A stretch of DNA of 64,000 bases from Gammaproteobacteria bacterium (GTDB taxonomy: Bacteria; Pseudomonadota; Gammaproteobacteria; SZUA-152): contig JAVVEP010000006.1 in NCBI GenBank assembly GCA_032250735.1, positions 62,001 to 126,000 of the forward strand. Direction: 5' to 3'. The translations under genes were made by a program, and so were the position numbers. Below the pieces are notes generated by a model. That model had not been told where the DNA came from. It did no database searches and saw only the letters and a program-made list of their open reading frames with translations. Positions 1 through 8,067 of this stretch are shown one piece after another. Every line of letters starts with the position of its first letter. The first letter of the stretch is position 1.

Positions 1-1449
1 CGTGTCGCCATTTTCGCGCAGGCGCTGGAGCAGGGGCTGGAGGCCGCGGAATTGTGGGTGAGGATGGCCCCTGCGGATGCCAGTGCCCGCGAGGTGTTGG
101 CGCCGCTGTTGCTGGCCTTTGGCCGGGCCCCCGAGGCGGTCACGCATTACCAGCAGTATATTGCCCTTTCCGCCGATCAGCCTGATCGGGGTTTCCTGCA
201 GATTGCCGGACAGTTGGCGCGGGACAAAAACCCGCTGGCTGCCCTGTCGGTAATGGATGAGCTGGTGGCCGGCCAGACCGATAATCCCTACGCCTGGCTG
301 GGGCACAGTCAGCTGGCCCTGCATCAGGCCCGGCTGGATCTGGCGGCGGACTCCGTGGACAAGGCCCTGAACCTGAAAAGGGACTGGGCGCCGGCCGTGG
401 TGGTGAAGGCGCGCATCCTGGCCTTACAGGGTGACAAGGATGGCGCGATCGACTACCTCGAGGCCCGTCGCGACGCTGGGCTGGGTGACGACATCACGGT
501 GGGCCTGAGTTATGCGCGGCTGTTGACCGAGGTCAAGCAGCTGGAGAAGGCGCGTGACGAGTTTGAACGCCTGGCCGAGCGTGCGCCACGCAATGCCGAG
601 GTGCATTACGCGGCCGGTGTGCTTGCCCTGCAGTTGAACGACCTGGACAAGGCGCAGCTTCGTCTGACCCGTGTGTTGCGTCTGGGACAGCGTATGCTGG
701 AGGCGAATTATTATCTGGGCCGCGTCCACGAACAGAAAAACGAGCCGGAGACGGCGCTCAAGCATTATTTTGCCGTGCGGCACGGGGAATACTATCTCAG
801 CGCCCAGTCGCGCGCGGCCAGTCTGCTGGCGGAACAGGGTGAGCTGGATCAGGCGCGGGAACACCTGCAGTCCCTGCGGGTTGCCAATGAGCAGGAGCAG
901 GTCAGGCTGTATCTGGTCGAGGGTGAGCTGTTACGCAAGGCCGAACAGTATCAGCAGGCGCTGGAGTTTTTCACCGAAAAGCTGGAGGCGATACCCGACG
1001 ACACCTCCCTGCGTTATGCGCGCGCGCTGGTGGCAGAAAAGGCCGACCAACTGGAGCTGGCCGAGCAGGACCTGCGGGCCATCATCGAACGCGAACCGAG
1101 CAATGCGCAGGCGCTTAACGCCCTGGGTTACACCCTGGCGGACCGCACCGAGAGACTGGAGGAGGCCCTGGGTTTCATCGAGCGCGCCCTGCAGGTTGAG
1201 CCTGAGGATGCGGCCATTATCGATAGCATGGGCTGGGTGCACTTCCGACTGGGCAATCACGCCAAGGCGGTGGAGTATTTACGCAAGGCCTTGTCCCTGA
1301 TTGAAGACCCGGAGATCGCCGCCCACCTGGGTGAGGTGTTGTGGCAGATGGGCAACAAGGCTGATGCACTGAATGTGCTGGAGTCCGCGCTGGAGGCGAA
1401 TCCCGATCACAAGGCCCTGCTGGATGCGATGAAGCGCCTGGGGTTGTGA
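1..1449 (+). CDS. TPR-repeat protein, 5' truncated by window edge
   Basis: The reading frame is open from the first base, so the start lies upstream; 482 residues are visible. The protein is almost entirely tetratricopeptide-type helical repeats, with recurrent A-x-x-x-Y/L and L-x-x-A-x-x-P spacing. The clearest run is in the last 150 residues, where the segment NALGYTLADRT followed by DSMGWVHFRLGN is typical of TPR proteins encoded just upstream of lolB in gammaproteobacteria. It ends one base before the lolB GTG, so the two are probably co-transcribed and translationally coupled. The likely role is as a periplasmic or lipoprotein scaffold, but the N-terminal signal is outside the window. 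No catalytic motif is seen. Confidence 0.85.
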   Translation, partial: RVAIFAQALEQGLEAAELWVRMAPADASAREVLAPLLLAFGRAPEAVTHYQQYIALSADQPDRGFLQIAGQLARDKNPLAALSVMDELVAGQTDNPYAWLGHSQLALHQARLDLAADSVDKALNLKRDWAPAVVVKARILALQGDKDGAIDYLEARRDAGLGDDITVGLSYARLLTEVKQLEKARDEFERLAERAPRNAEVHYAAGVLALQLNDLDKAQLRLTRVLRLGQRMLEANYYLGRVHEQKNEPETALKHYFAVRHGEYYLSAQSRAASLLAEQGELDQAREHLQSLRVANEQEQVRLYLVEGELLRKAEQYQQALEFFTEKLEAIPDDTSLRYARALVAEKADQLELAEQDLRAIIEREPSNAQALNALGYTLADRTERLEEALGFIERALQVEPEDAAIIDSMGWVHFRLGNHAKAVEYLRKALSLIEDPEIAAHLGEVLWQMGNKADALNVLESALEANPDHKALLDAMKRLGL

Positions 1450-1450
1450 A

Positions 1451-2083
1451 GTGAGCAAAATGCTATGCCGGCGGATAGGGCCGGGATTGCTGGCGGGAAT
1501 CTTGGTGTTAACGGGCTGCGCCACCCCTCCCCGGGTGCCCCCCGCCGAGCTGGATCGGCTGTGGCAGCAGCACCGCCAGACCCTGCAGCACAAGGACGAC
1601 TGGGCGCTGACGGCGCGCATTGCCGGCTCCACCGAAGAGGATGGCTGGAGTGGCAAGCTGTCCTGGCAACAGAGCGGCGAAAACTACCAGATCCATTTCC
1701 AGGCCCCCTTCGGGCAGGGCGCTGCGCAGTTGCTGGGTGGCCCTGAACGGGTGGAGATGCGCACCTCGGACGAGCAGGTGATCATCGCCGAGGATGCCGA
1801 GTCGCTGCTGTATCAGCAGTTGGGTTGGCGCTTGCCCCTAAAGGGGCTGCGCTACTGGGTGCTGGGCCTGCCGATGCCGGACACGCAGTCGACCGATGAT
1901 GAGCCACTGCTGGTACTGGACCAGGCCGGCCATCTCTCCCGTCTGCAGCAATCCCACTGGCAGGTGAAGTACGAGGCCTATCGTCGGGTCGGCGAGGTCG
2001 ATCTGCCGCAAAAGATCTATCTGCAAAATCACGCCCTGAATCTGCGTCTGGTGATCGATCACTGGCGGCTCAACGGACAGTGA
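1451..2083 (+). CDS. lolB: Outer-membrane lipoprotein insertion protein LolB
   Basis: This 210-residue lipoprotein starts with GTG one base after the preceding TPR gene. It has a short basic N-terminus, a hydrophobic stretch and a lipobox ending V-L-T-G-C at about residue 23, so it should be lipidated and held in the outer membrane. LolB takes lipoproteins from periplasmic LolA and inserts them into the outer-membrane inner leaflet. Family features include the W-x-L-T-A-R-I-A strand, the W-S-G-K-L-S-W segment and the W-L-P-L-K-G-L-R-Y-W-V-L-G-L-P motif. Position before ispE is the conserved gammaproteobacterial order. Its TGA stop coincides with the left target repeat of a family A element. 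Confidence 0.95.
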   Translation: MSKMLCRRIGPGLLAGILVLTGCATPPRVPPAELDRLWQQHRQTLQHKDDWALTARIAGSTEEDGWSGKLSWQQSGENYQIHFQAPFGQGAAQLLGGPERVEMRTSDEQVIIAEDAESLLYQQLGWRLPLKGLRYWVLGLPMPDTQSTDDEPLLVLDQAGHLSRLQQSHWQVKYEAYRRVGEVDLPQKIYLQNHALNLRLVIDHWRLNGQ

Positions 2084-2334
2084 GAGCCTGTGAAAAAATC
2101 GCCGGCCTACTGCGGGCGCCGCTTTGATGCAGGCCATCCCTGGCCTGCACCCTGCGGGCTACTGTCGCAGTCCCGTTTCGTTCCTGACGAAACGGTGCGG
2201 CTGCAACCGCGTTGCGCTACGTGAAAACGGCGGTCATATGGTCCACCAAACTCCCTTGTTTTCGCGTAGCGCGCCTTGTTTCGCTCGCAAATCGATGCCC
2301 TCGCTACGGCCGTCGAATTTTTCACAGGCTCTGA
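2081..2334. mobile_element. Family A palindromic MITE-like element, copy 1 (248 bp plus TGA repeats)
   Basis: The element proper is 2084-2331 and is bounded by inverted ends GAGCCTGTGAAAAA and TTTTTCACAGGCTC. Direct TGA trinucleotides flank it at 2081-2083 (the lolB stop) and 2332-2334. The interior holds nested palindromes: a TGCAGGCCA/TGGCCTGCA hairpin, a CCGTTTCGT/ACGAAACGG hairpin and a long CGCTACG-GAAAAC/GTTTTC-CGTAGCG stem. The same sequence recurs at 8746-8928 (shortened) and, inverted, at 39961-40214. No transposase is encoded, so it would be a non-autonomous element. A 3-bp T-N-A duplication is known for the IS1031 group of the IS5 family; assignment to that group is inference. Confidence 0.85.
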
Positions 2335-2337
2335 GCG

Positions 2338-3267
2338 ATGTCGGATAGCGTTGCGTCACGCCCGTTTTCCGCGGCAAAAATCTGGCCGGCACCGGCCAAG
2401 CTCAACCTGTTTTTGCATATTACCGGGCGGCGTGCCGATGGCTACCACGAGCTGCAGACGGTGTTCCAGTTTCTGGATTATGGTGACGAGCTGCGCTTCC
2501 GGCACCGTGACGATGCACAGGTGCGCCGCGTCAATGACGTGGCTGGCGTGCCCGAGGCGGACGATCTGGTGGTGCGGGCCGCGCGTTTATTGCAGTCCGC
2601 AACCGACTGTCGGCAGGGCGCCGATATCCTGCTTGAAAAAAGGCTGCCCATGGGCGGCGGCCTGGGCGGCGGCAGTTCCGACGCCGCCACCACCCTGGTG
2701 GCGCTCAACCAGCTCTGGCAGCTGGGCCTGGATGAAGATCGGCTGGCGACCCTGGGGTTGAGGCTGGGGGCGGATGTGCCGGTCTTCATTCGGGGGCGGG
2801 CCGCCTGGGCGGAAGGTGTGGGCGAAAGGCTGGAGCCGCTGACTTTGCCGGAGCCCTGGTTTGTGGTGTTGGTTCCCCCGGTGCACGTCTCTACCGAGGC
2901 CCTGTTTGCCGACCCGCAATTGACACGTGATGCCCAACCCCTCAAAATAGCGGATTACCTTTCGGGGCTTGGTGCCGGTGGCTTTGGCCTTAATGATGGC
3001 CTTAATGATGGCTGTAAAAATGACAGCCCTGGCAGTACCCGCAATGTATTCGAGCCACTGGTGCGGCAAAGGTATCCCGAAGTGGATGCGGCGCTGACCT
3101 GGTTGACCCGGTTTGCGCCGGCGCGATTAACGGGCACGGGGGCCTGCGTGTTTGCGGCCTTTGCCGATGAGTCGCAGGCGCGCGCGGTTGAAAGGCAGGC
3201 TGAGGGACGTTGGCAGACCATCGTCGCCGTGGGTTGTAACCGCTCGCCATTGTTGGCGGTGTGTTAG
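2338..3267 (+). CDS. ispE: 4-diphosphocytidyl-2-C-methyl-D-erythritol kinase
   Basis: This cytoplasmic GHMP-family kinase of the non-mevalonate isoprenoid pathway phosphorylates CDP-methylerythritol with ATP. The N-terminus has the family signature [16 protein letters not shown]-x-D-G-Y-H-E-L. The glycine-rich ATP loop [14 protein letters not shown] is near residue 104, and the C-terminal G-T-G-A-C motif is present. At 309 residues it is longer than the usual 280-290; part of the excess is a low-complexity stretch near residue 220 with an exact 12-bp tandem duplication (2989-3012). The start lies 3 bp after a family A element, so any ribosome-binding site comes from that element; only a weak GAG is seen. 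Confidence 0.96.
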   Translation: MSDSVASRPFSAAKIWPAPAKLNLFLHITGRRADGYHELQTVFQFLDYGDELRFRHRDDAQVRRVNDVAGVPEADDLVVRAARLLQSATDCRQGADILLEKRLPMGGGLGGGSSDAATTLVALNQLWQLGLDEDRLATLGLRLGADVPVFIRGRAAWAEGVGERLEPLTLPEPWFVVLVPPVHVSTEALFADPQLTRDAQPLKIADYLSGLGAGGFGLNDGLNDGCKNDSPGSTRNVFEPLVRQRYPEVDAALTWLTRFAPARLTGTGACVFAAFADESQARAVERQAEGRWQTIVAVGCNRSPLLAVC

Positions 3268-3316
3268 CCGCGAACCTGTCGCCAGGTGACGGTAGAGAGT
3301 GTAATCACGATTTTTT

Positions 3317-3391
3317 TGGGGCGTCGCCAAGCGGTAAGGCACTGGGTTTTGATCTCAGCATGCGCAGGTTCGAATCCTGCCGCCCCAGCCA
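3317..3391 (+). tRNA. tRNA-Gln (anticodon TTG), CCA encoded
   Basis: The acceptor stem TGGGGCG pairs with CGCCCCA, followed by discriminator G and an encoded CCA at 3389-3391. The anticodon arm is CTGGG-TTTTGAT-CTCAG, giving anticodon TTG and thus glutamine. The T arm carries GTTCGAATC. Placement between ispE and prs matches the usual gammaproteobacterial gene order. Confidence 0.96.
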
Positions 3392-3399
3392 TGAATTAC

Positions 3400-3440
3400 A
3401 GTGCTAAGTGCTAAGTGCTAAGTGCTAAGTGCTAAGTGCC
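3400..3440. repeat. 7-bp tandem repeat (AGTGCTA), 5.9 copies
   Basis: Five exact AGTGCTA units and a sixth partial one follow directly after tRNA-Gln and precede prs. Related heptads of the type AGTGCTGAG flank the family A element at 8741-8747 and 8928-8937, and inverted forms occur at 9066-9085. The array lies outside coding sequence, and its copy number could vary by slippage. Confidence 0.9.
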
Positions 3441-3511
3441 AAAAAATAGTTCATAGACAAAAGACCAGGTGTTGAGCACTGTTGGCTCAGCACTATTAAC
3501 AGAGGTGTAGC

Positions 3512-4465
3512 GTGTCCGACGGTCGTATGATGGTGTTCACCGGTAACGCCAATATCCAACTGGCTCAGTCCGTGGCGAGTTATCTCAATCTTTCCCTGGG
3601 CAAGGCCCTTGTCGGGAAATTTAGTGATGGTGAAATCCAGGTCGACATTACCGAGAATGTGCGGGGGCGGGATGTCTTTATTATCCAGCCGACCTGCGCC
3701 CCCACCAACGACAATCTGATGGAGTTGCTGGTAATGATCGATGCACTGCGTCGATCATCGGCCTATCGCATTACTGCGGTGATCCCCTATTTGGGTTATT
3801 CGCGACAGGATCGTCGCCCGCGTTCTGCGCGGGTGCCGCTGACCGCGAAGCTGGTGGCCGACATGATTGTCACGGCCGGTGCCGATCGGGTGCTGACCGT
3901 GGATCTGCACGCCGATCAGATACAGGGCTTTTTCGACAAGCCGGTGGATAATATTTACGCCTCACCGATCCTGCTGGGCGACATCTGGCGCCGGGAATAT
4001 CCGAACCTGATGGTAGTGTCCCCGGATGTGGGCGGTGTGGTGCGCGCACGGGCGATGGCCAAGCGCCTGGATGATGCCGATCTGGCGATCATCGATAAAC
4101 GCCGCCCCAAGCCCAATGTAGCCAAGGTGATGAATATTATCGGCGACGTTAAAGGCCGCTCCTGCGTGCTGGTGGATGACCTGGTGGATACCGCCGGCAC
4201 CCTGTGCCAGGCGGCGCGGGCATTGAAGGAACATGGCGCGGCCAAGGTCGTGGCCTATTGCACGCATCCGGTGTTGTCAGGACCAGCCGTGGCCAATATT
4301 AACGCCTCGGTGCTGGATGAATTGGTGGTGACCGACAGTATCCCGCTGGTAGGGGAGGCCGCGAGCTGCACCCGTATCCGTCAGCTGTCCATTGCTGAAC
4401 TGCTGGCGGAAACCATGCGCCGTATCAACAATGAGGAATCGGTCAGTTCCTTGTTCATGGATTAA
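3512..4465 (+). CDS. prs: Ribose-phosphate pyrophosphokinase (PRPP synthetase)
   Basis: The enzyme makes PRPP from ribose 5-phosphate and ATP for purine, pyrimidine, histidine, tryptophan and NAD synthesis. Length (317 aa) is standard for class I enzymes. The flexible loop [13 protein letters not shown] is near residue 98, the metal-binding [12 protein letters not shown] motif near residue 131, and the PRPP-binding loop [13 protein letters not shown] near residue 218. GTG start with AGAGG upstream. A 12-bp segment spanning the stop codon, ATGGATTAAAGG, is duplicated 15 bp downstream. Confidence 0.97.
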   Translation: MSDGRMMVFTGNANIQLAQSVASYLNLSLGKALVGKFSDGEIQVDITENVRGRDVFIIQPTCAPTNDNLMELLVMIDALRRSSAYRITAVIPYLGYSRQDRRPRSARVPLTAKLVADMIVTAGADRVLTVDLHADQIQGFFDKPVDNIYASPILLGDIWRREYPNLMVVSPDVGGVVRARAMAKRLDDADLAIIDKRRPKPNVAKVMNIIGDVKGRSCVLVDDLVDTAGTLCQAARALKEHGAAKVVAYCTHPVLSGPAVANINASVLDELVVTDSIPLVGEAASCTRIRQLSIAELLAETMRRINNEESVSSLFMD

Positions 4466-4618
4466 AGGGTTATGGATTAAAGGTCTGGAGTTCATCAGGC
4501 TGGATATCAGGAGACGCAAAGAATTGGATGTAAGGAATTGTTGTCGGTAGTGTCGTGAATAATCTTCACACATGCCGGTAGGAATACTTCCCCTTGGTCG
4601 CAAAGGGGGAGTGAACGC

Positions 4619-4647
4619 AAAGATCGCACAGCAGTGCGGTCTTTCTT
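4619..4647 (+). terminator. Stem-loop with T-rich tail between prs and rplY
   Basis: An 11-bp stem AAAGATCGCAC/GTGCGGTCTTT, with one G-T wobble and a 4-base loop, is followed by CTT. It lies 26 bp before the rplY start. It could end the prs transcript, or act as a leader structure for rplY. A second hairpin CTTCCCCTT/AAGGGGGAG lies just upstream at about 4587-4611. Confidence 0.6.
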
Positions 4648-4673
4648 GAAACACTAAAAGTTGGAGAAATATC

Positions 4674-5309
4674 ATGTCAGTCGATTTTAATATTACTGCC
4701 GAAAGCCGTTCGGACGTGGGGAAGGGTGCGAGCCGCCGCCTGCGCCGTGACGGTAAAGTTCCGGGCATCATTTATGGTTCCGGTAAGGACCCTGTTTCCG
4801 TGATCACCAACCACAGCGAGTTGTTGCATCACCTGGAAAATGAGGCCTTTTATTCACACATCCTGACGCTCAAGCTCGACGGCAAGGCCGAAAAGGTTGT
4901 GCTCAAGGATCTGCAACGTCACCCGGCCAAACCACGCTTGCTGCATGTGGACTTTATGCGTGTCAGTGTCAGCGACGTGATTCACATGCAGGTTCCGGTG
5001 CATTTCATCAACGAAGATGTTTCCGTCGGTGTCAAGTCCGGCGGCATGGTGTCGCATTTGATGAATTCCATTGAGGTTGTCTGTAAGGCGCAGGATCTGC
5101 CGGAATATTTGACGGTAGATATCGCCGCACTGGAAGAGGGAGCCTCCCTGCATCTGTCGGACATCGTGCTGCCTAAGGGCGTCACTATCGCAGCCCTTAC
5201 CCATGGCGAGGATCACGATCTGCCGGTGGTGAGTATTCATACTCCCAGAGGCGGTGGCGATACTGAGGCTGCTGAAGGCGAAGCGGCTGAAGGTGGCGAG
5301 GCCCAATAG
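4674..5309 (+). CDS. rplY: 50S ribosomal protein L25/general stress protein Ctc
   Basis: L25 binds 5S rRNA in the large subunit. This is the long Ctc/TL5 form (211 aa). The N-terminal L25 domain begins with [20 protein letters not shown] and contains [14 protein letters not shown] second beta domain follows from about residue 100, and the tail is acidic and Glu/Ala/Gly-rich. The AGTTGGAGAAATATC leader supplies a good ribosome-binding site. It sits between prs and pth in the conserved order. Confidence 0.96.
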   Translation: MSVDFNITAESRSDVGKGASRRLRRDGKVPGIIYGSGKDPVSVITNHSELLHHLENEAFYSHILTLKLDGKAEKVVLKDLQRHPAKPRLLHVDFMRVSVSDVIHMQVPVHFINEDVSVGVKSGGMVSHLMNSIEVVCKAQDLPEYLTVDIAALEEGASLHLSDIVLPKGVTIAALTHGEDHDLPVVSIHTPRGGGDTEAAEGEAAEGGEAQ

Positions 5310-5358
5310 TCAGCCCGCTGTTTTTAGCGCGGACGATCCGCAAAAAGAGAAGCCGACC

Positions 5359-5940
5359 TTGTCGTCGTGTGTGCAACTGATCGTTGGGCTGGGTAACCCC
5401 GGCCCAAAGTATGAGCAAACACGACACAACGTCGGCTTTGTCTTTGTGGACCAACTGGCGCGCAGCAAAGGCGCGCCCTTCAAGCTGGAAAGCAAGTTTC
5501 ACGGCGAGGTGTGCAAGGTATCACTGGCCGGAACCGATGTCTGGTTACTCAAACCCACTACCTTTATGAACCTGAGCGGCAAGTCGGTTGCTGCGCTGGC
5601 AGGGTTTTACAAGATCGCGCCTGAATCCATATTGGTGGTGCACGACGAGCTGGATATCCCTCCGGGTCAACTCAGGTTGAAACGGGGTGGTGGTCACGGC
5701 GGCCACAACGGCCTGCGTGACATGATTGCCCAGCTGGGCAACAAGGAATTTTTACGTCTACGCGTCGGTATCGGCCATCCTGGGCACAGCCGGGAGGTGT
5801 CGGACTATGTGTTGGGCAAGGCATCGCCTGACGAGCGGATTGAGATTGAGGCAGCTGTCGATGAGGCATTGCGCACCCTACCGCTGATTCTCGAAGGTGA
5901 AATGCAGGCGGCCATGAATCATCTGCATAGCCGTAAATAG
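5359..5940 (+). CDS. pth: Peptidyl-tRNA hydrolase
   Basis: The enzyme cleaves peptidyl-tRNA released by drop-off so that tRNA can be reused. Signature segments are L-I-V-G-L-G-N-P-G-P-K-Y-E-x-T-R-H-N-V-G-F (containing the catalytic His), K-P-x-T-F-M-N-L-S-G, H-D-E-L-D and G-G-G-H-G-G-H-N-G-L. I chose the TTG at 5359 because AAAAGAGAAG lies at the right distance upstream and it gives 193 residues. GTG at 5371 is also possible. The long open frame back to 5254 would overlap rplY and is unlikely to be used. Confidence 0.93.
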   Translation: MSSCVQLIVGLGNPGPKYEQTRHNVGFVFVDQLARSKGAPFKLESKFHGEVCKVSLAGTDVWLLKPTTFMNLSGKSVAALAGFYKIAPESILVVHDELDIPPGQLRLKRGGGHGGHNGLRDMIAQLGNKEFLRLRVGIGHPGHSREVSDYVLGKASPDERIEIEAAVDEALRTLPLILEGEMQAAMNHLHSRK

Positions 5941-6005
5941 CCGTTCAGCGGCAGATTTTCATCCTCGGCAGTAACCATCAATAAACGAAATTAGAGAAAA
6001 CGATC

Positions 6006-7097
6006 ATGGGATTTAAGTGTGGAATCGTCGGTCTGCCCAATGTGGGCAAATCTACCCTGTTTAATGCGCTGACCAAGGCGGGTATTCAGGCGGCCAATTA
6101 TCCCTTCTGCACCATCGAGCCGAACGTCGGCGTGGTGCCCGTGCCGGATCCCCGCCTGGAGGCCCTGGCGGAAATCGTCAAACCTGAACGGGTGTTGCCC
6201 ACCACGATCGAGTTTGTCGATATCGCCGGCCTGGTGGCCGGCGCCTCCAAGGGCGAAGGTCTGGGTAACCAGTTTCTGGCCAACATACGCGAGACCGATG
6301 CCATCGCTCATGTGGTGCGTTGTTTTGAGGACGATGACGTGGTGCACGTGGCGGGCAAAATTGACCCGCTGGGCGATATCGAGGTCATCAACACCGAGCT
6401 GGCGCTGGCGGATCTGGAATCGGTCGACAAGGCCATCAACCGTGTCGGCCGGGTCGCCAACTCCGGCGACAAGGCCGCCAAGACCAAGCTGGCCCTGTTG
6501 CAGAGCATCAAGCTCGAACTGAATGAGGGCAGGCCGGTGCGGGCCATGGGGCTGGACAAGGAACAGCTGTCGATGTTGGGCGACATGTTCCTGCTCACCG
6601 CAAAGCCTACCCTGTATGTCGCCAATGTGGCCGAAGACGGCATGGAAAATAATCCCCTGCTGGATAAGGTGCGCGAATTTGCCGCCACCGAGGGTGCGGG
6701 GGTGGTGCCGGTGTGCGCCGCGATTGAATCCGAACTGTCGGAGCTGGACGATGCCGAACGGGATGAATTCCTGCAGGAACTGGGCCTGGCAGAGCCGGGG
6801 CTGAACCGGGTTATCCGCGCCGGCTATGCCCTGCTCAACCTGCATACCTACTTCACTGCCGGAGTGAAAGAGGTACGTGCCTGGACAGTGCCCGTAGGGG
6901 CCACGGCCCCCCAGTCGGCTGCGGCGATACACAGCGATTTCGAAAAGGGCTTCATCCGTGCCGAGGTCATCGCCTATGACGACTTTATTGCCTGCAAGGG
7001 TGAACAGGGCGCCAAGGAGGCCGGTAAGTGGCGCCTGGAAGGCAAGGACTACATCACCCAGGATGGTGATGTAATGCACTTTCGTTTCAACGTCTAG
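6006..7097 (+). CDS. ychF: Ribosome-binding ATPase YchF (Obg family)
   Basis: This 363-residue P-loop protein has Walker [10 protein letters not shown] at residues 8-16, followed by the Obg-type segment [11 protein letters not shown] and a D-I-A-G-L-V switch II. The C-terminal TGS-like domain includes [24 protein letters not shown]. YchF prefers ATP, binds the 70S ribosome and influences oxidative-stress responses. It follows pth as usual. The TAG stop is formed by the TA flank of a family B element plus the element's first G. Confidence 0.97.
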   Translation: MGFKCGIVGLPNVGKSTLFNALTKAGIQAANYPFCTIEPNVGVVPVPDPRLEALAEIVKPERVLPTTIEFVDIAGLVAGASKGEGLGNQFLANIRETDAIAHVVRCFEDDDVVHVAGKIDPLGDIEVINTELALADLESVDKAINRVGRVANSGDKAAKTKLALLQSIKLELNEGRPVRAMGLDKEQLSMLGDMFLLTAKPTLYVANVAEDGMENNPLLDKVREFAATEGAGVVPVCAAIESELSELDDAERDEFLQELGLAEPGLNRVIRAGYALLNLHTYFTAGVKEVRAWTVPVGATAPQSAAAIHSDFEKGFIRAEVIAYDDFIACKGEQGAKEAGKWRLEGKDYITQDGDVMHFRFNV

Positions 7098-7177
7098 GAG
7101 GCTGTCGGGTTTAGGTGGATAGTGGGCCGCTCCCCCCGCTTCCGCAGCCAATTCATCCTAAATCCGACAGCCTCCTA
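7095..7177. mobile_element. Family B short palindromic element, copy 1 (79 bp plus TA flanks)
   Basis: The element at 7097-7175 has long inverted ends, GGAGGCTGTCGGGTTTAGG against CCTAAATCCGACAGCCTCC. Its interior contains GTGGGCCGCTCCCC and CGCTTCCGCAGCC. TA dinucleotides flank both sides (7095-7096, 7176-7177), as expected for a TA-duplicating transposon end pair such as the IS427 type of IS5 or IS630/mariner. It directly abuts ychF and could double as a hairpin terminator. A longer inverted copy is at 60635-60797; half copies are near 40317 and 51502. Confidence 0.8.
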
Positions 7178-7286
7178 TATTATCGCGGTTTCTCCTCCCG
7201 CAGCGTCCCGCAAACTGGACAACAGTGGCCGGAAACCATACAATTTCGCCTCTTTTAAATCCGCCCCGCCGGATTGTCTGTTAAAT

Positions 7287-7363
7287 GGCTACATAGCTCA
7301 GCTGGTTAGAGCACATCACTCATAATGATGGGGTCCCTAGTTCGAATCTAGGTGTAGCCACCA
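7287..7363 (+). tRNA. tRNA-Met (anticodon CAT, elongator type), CCA encoded
   Basis: GGCTACA pairs with TGTAGCC; the discriminator is A and CCA is encoded at 7361-7363. The anticodon arm CATCA-CTCATAA-TGATG gives CAT. The acceptor and anticodon stems match the elongator methionine tRNA of Escherichia coli rather than the initiator or the lysidine-modified Ile tRNA. The region directly downstream is accessory in character. Confidence 0.95.
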
Positions 7364-7517
7364 AATTCCCTCTCACGATCTTCCGGGTTGTCAAAAAACA
7401 GCCTGGAAATTTTTGTGCCATTCTGTGGCTATTGCATATGCGACCGTTGCGAGTCTTGCATTCAGATTGCCAACCTCCCAAGGTATTTAGCGGCAAAAAG
7501 ATCTGAGCACGCAGTGC

Positions 7518-8063
7518 TTAGGTCTGAATCAGCTGCGCATTCCGATGGCGATATTGTTGATAGGCGGTCAATGCGGCCTGGCCCAGGGCATTGCCGCGAA
7601 GATCCTGCTCGGTGAGTACGCGCAGGGTAAGATCCACGCTGGCGTGGATGGGTTGAAGCTGGCTGTTATGGAGGAGCTCTTTGATCGTCAGCCGCTGTAG
7701 GCTCACCGGGATGATCCTCGCGCCGTAGGTCAATACCAGCAGCCCGGCCTTGCGTGATGGTGTTAACCAGGCGGGTAGATTGATCGGTAGTGGTTTTGAG
7801 GTTCGCGCCAGGAGTTCCTCCAGTGCCGCGATGTGTGGATAGATGCCGGTTTCCATCGCCGTTGGCAGGCCCTGTTCCATTCCCTGCATGGCATTCAGCA
7901 CCAGCGTAAAATGAATCGATTCGCTCAGGGTTTTGGTCTGTTCGGTGTAGGCCTGGCGGCGGGTCAGCCTTTCGGGGTTGAATTGAAATACCACGCGTTG
8001 CTCGGGTTTTGCAGACGCATTCAGGTAACTCAACTCACCCTTGATAATTTTCGCGGATGGCAT
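7518..8063 (-). CDS. Contractile-injection-system tube-initiator-like protein (CIS_tube/Afp7-like), orphan
   Basis: This 181-residue protein contains the family-typical opening A-K-I-I-K-G-E-L-S-Y-L and the F-Q-F-N-P-E-R-L-T-R-R segment at about residues 26-36. A hydrophobic centre, P-R/S-K-A-G-L-L-V-L-T-Y-G-A, and the strand L-T-L-R-V-L-T-E-Q-D-L follow. Such proteins cap the tube where it meets the baseplate hub in extracellular contractile injection systems. The C-terminal LysM domain often found in the family is missing. It is 4 bp downstream of a gp19-like tube gene, but no sheath, baseplate, spike or AAA+ gene is nearby. Family assignment rests on motif recognition. Confidence 0.7.
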   Translation of the reverse strand: MPSAKIIKGELSYLNASAKPEQRVVFQFNPERLTRRQAYTEQTKTLSESIHFTLVLNAMQGMEQGLPTAMETGIYPHIAALEELLARTSKPLPINLPAWLTPSRKAGLLVLTYGARIIPVSLQRLTIKELLHNSQLQPIHASVDLTLRVLTEQDLRGNALGQAALTAYQQYRHRNAQLIQT

Positions 8064-8067
8064 GGGA

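Noticed and set aside
2107-2325. A 72-codon ORF conserved in family A copies (also 39970-40188 and partly 8674-8919)
   Set aside because: It begins M-K-N-S-T-A-V-A-R-A-S-I and runs through the palindrome arms. Differences between copies are mostly amino-acid changing and follow stem pairing, and copy 2 loses the frame, so it looks like a by-product of the repeat.
3400-3440. CRISPR-like array
   Set aside because: The 7-bp units are directly tandem with no spacers and no cas genes are present.
5991-7151. 386-codon open frame antisense to ychF
   Set aside because: Shadow of a well-recognised gene; no motif or ribosome-binding site.
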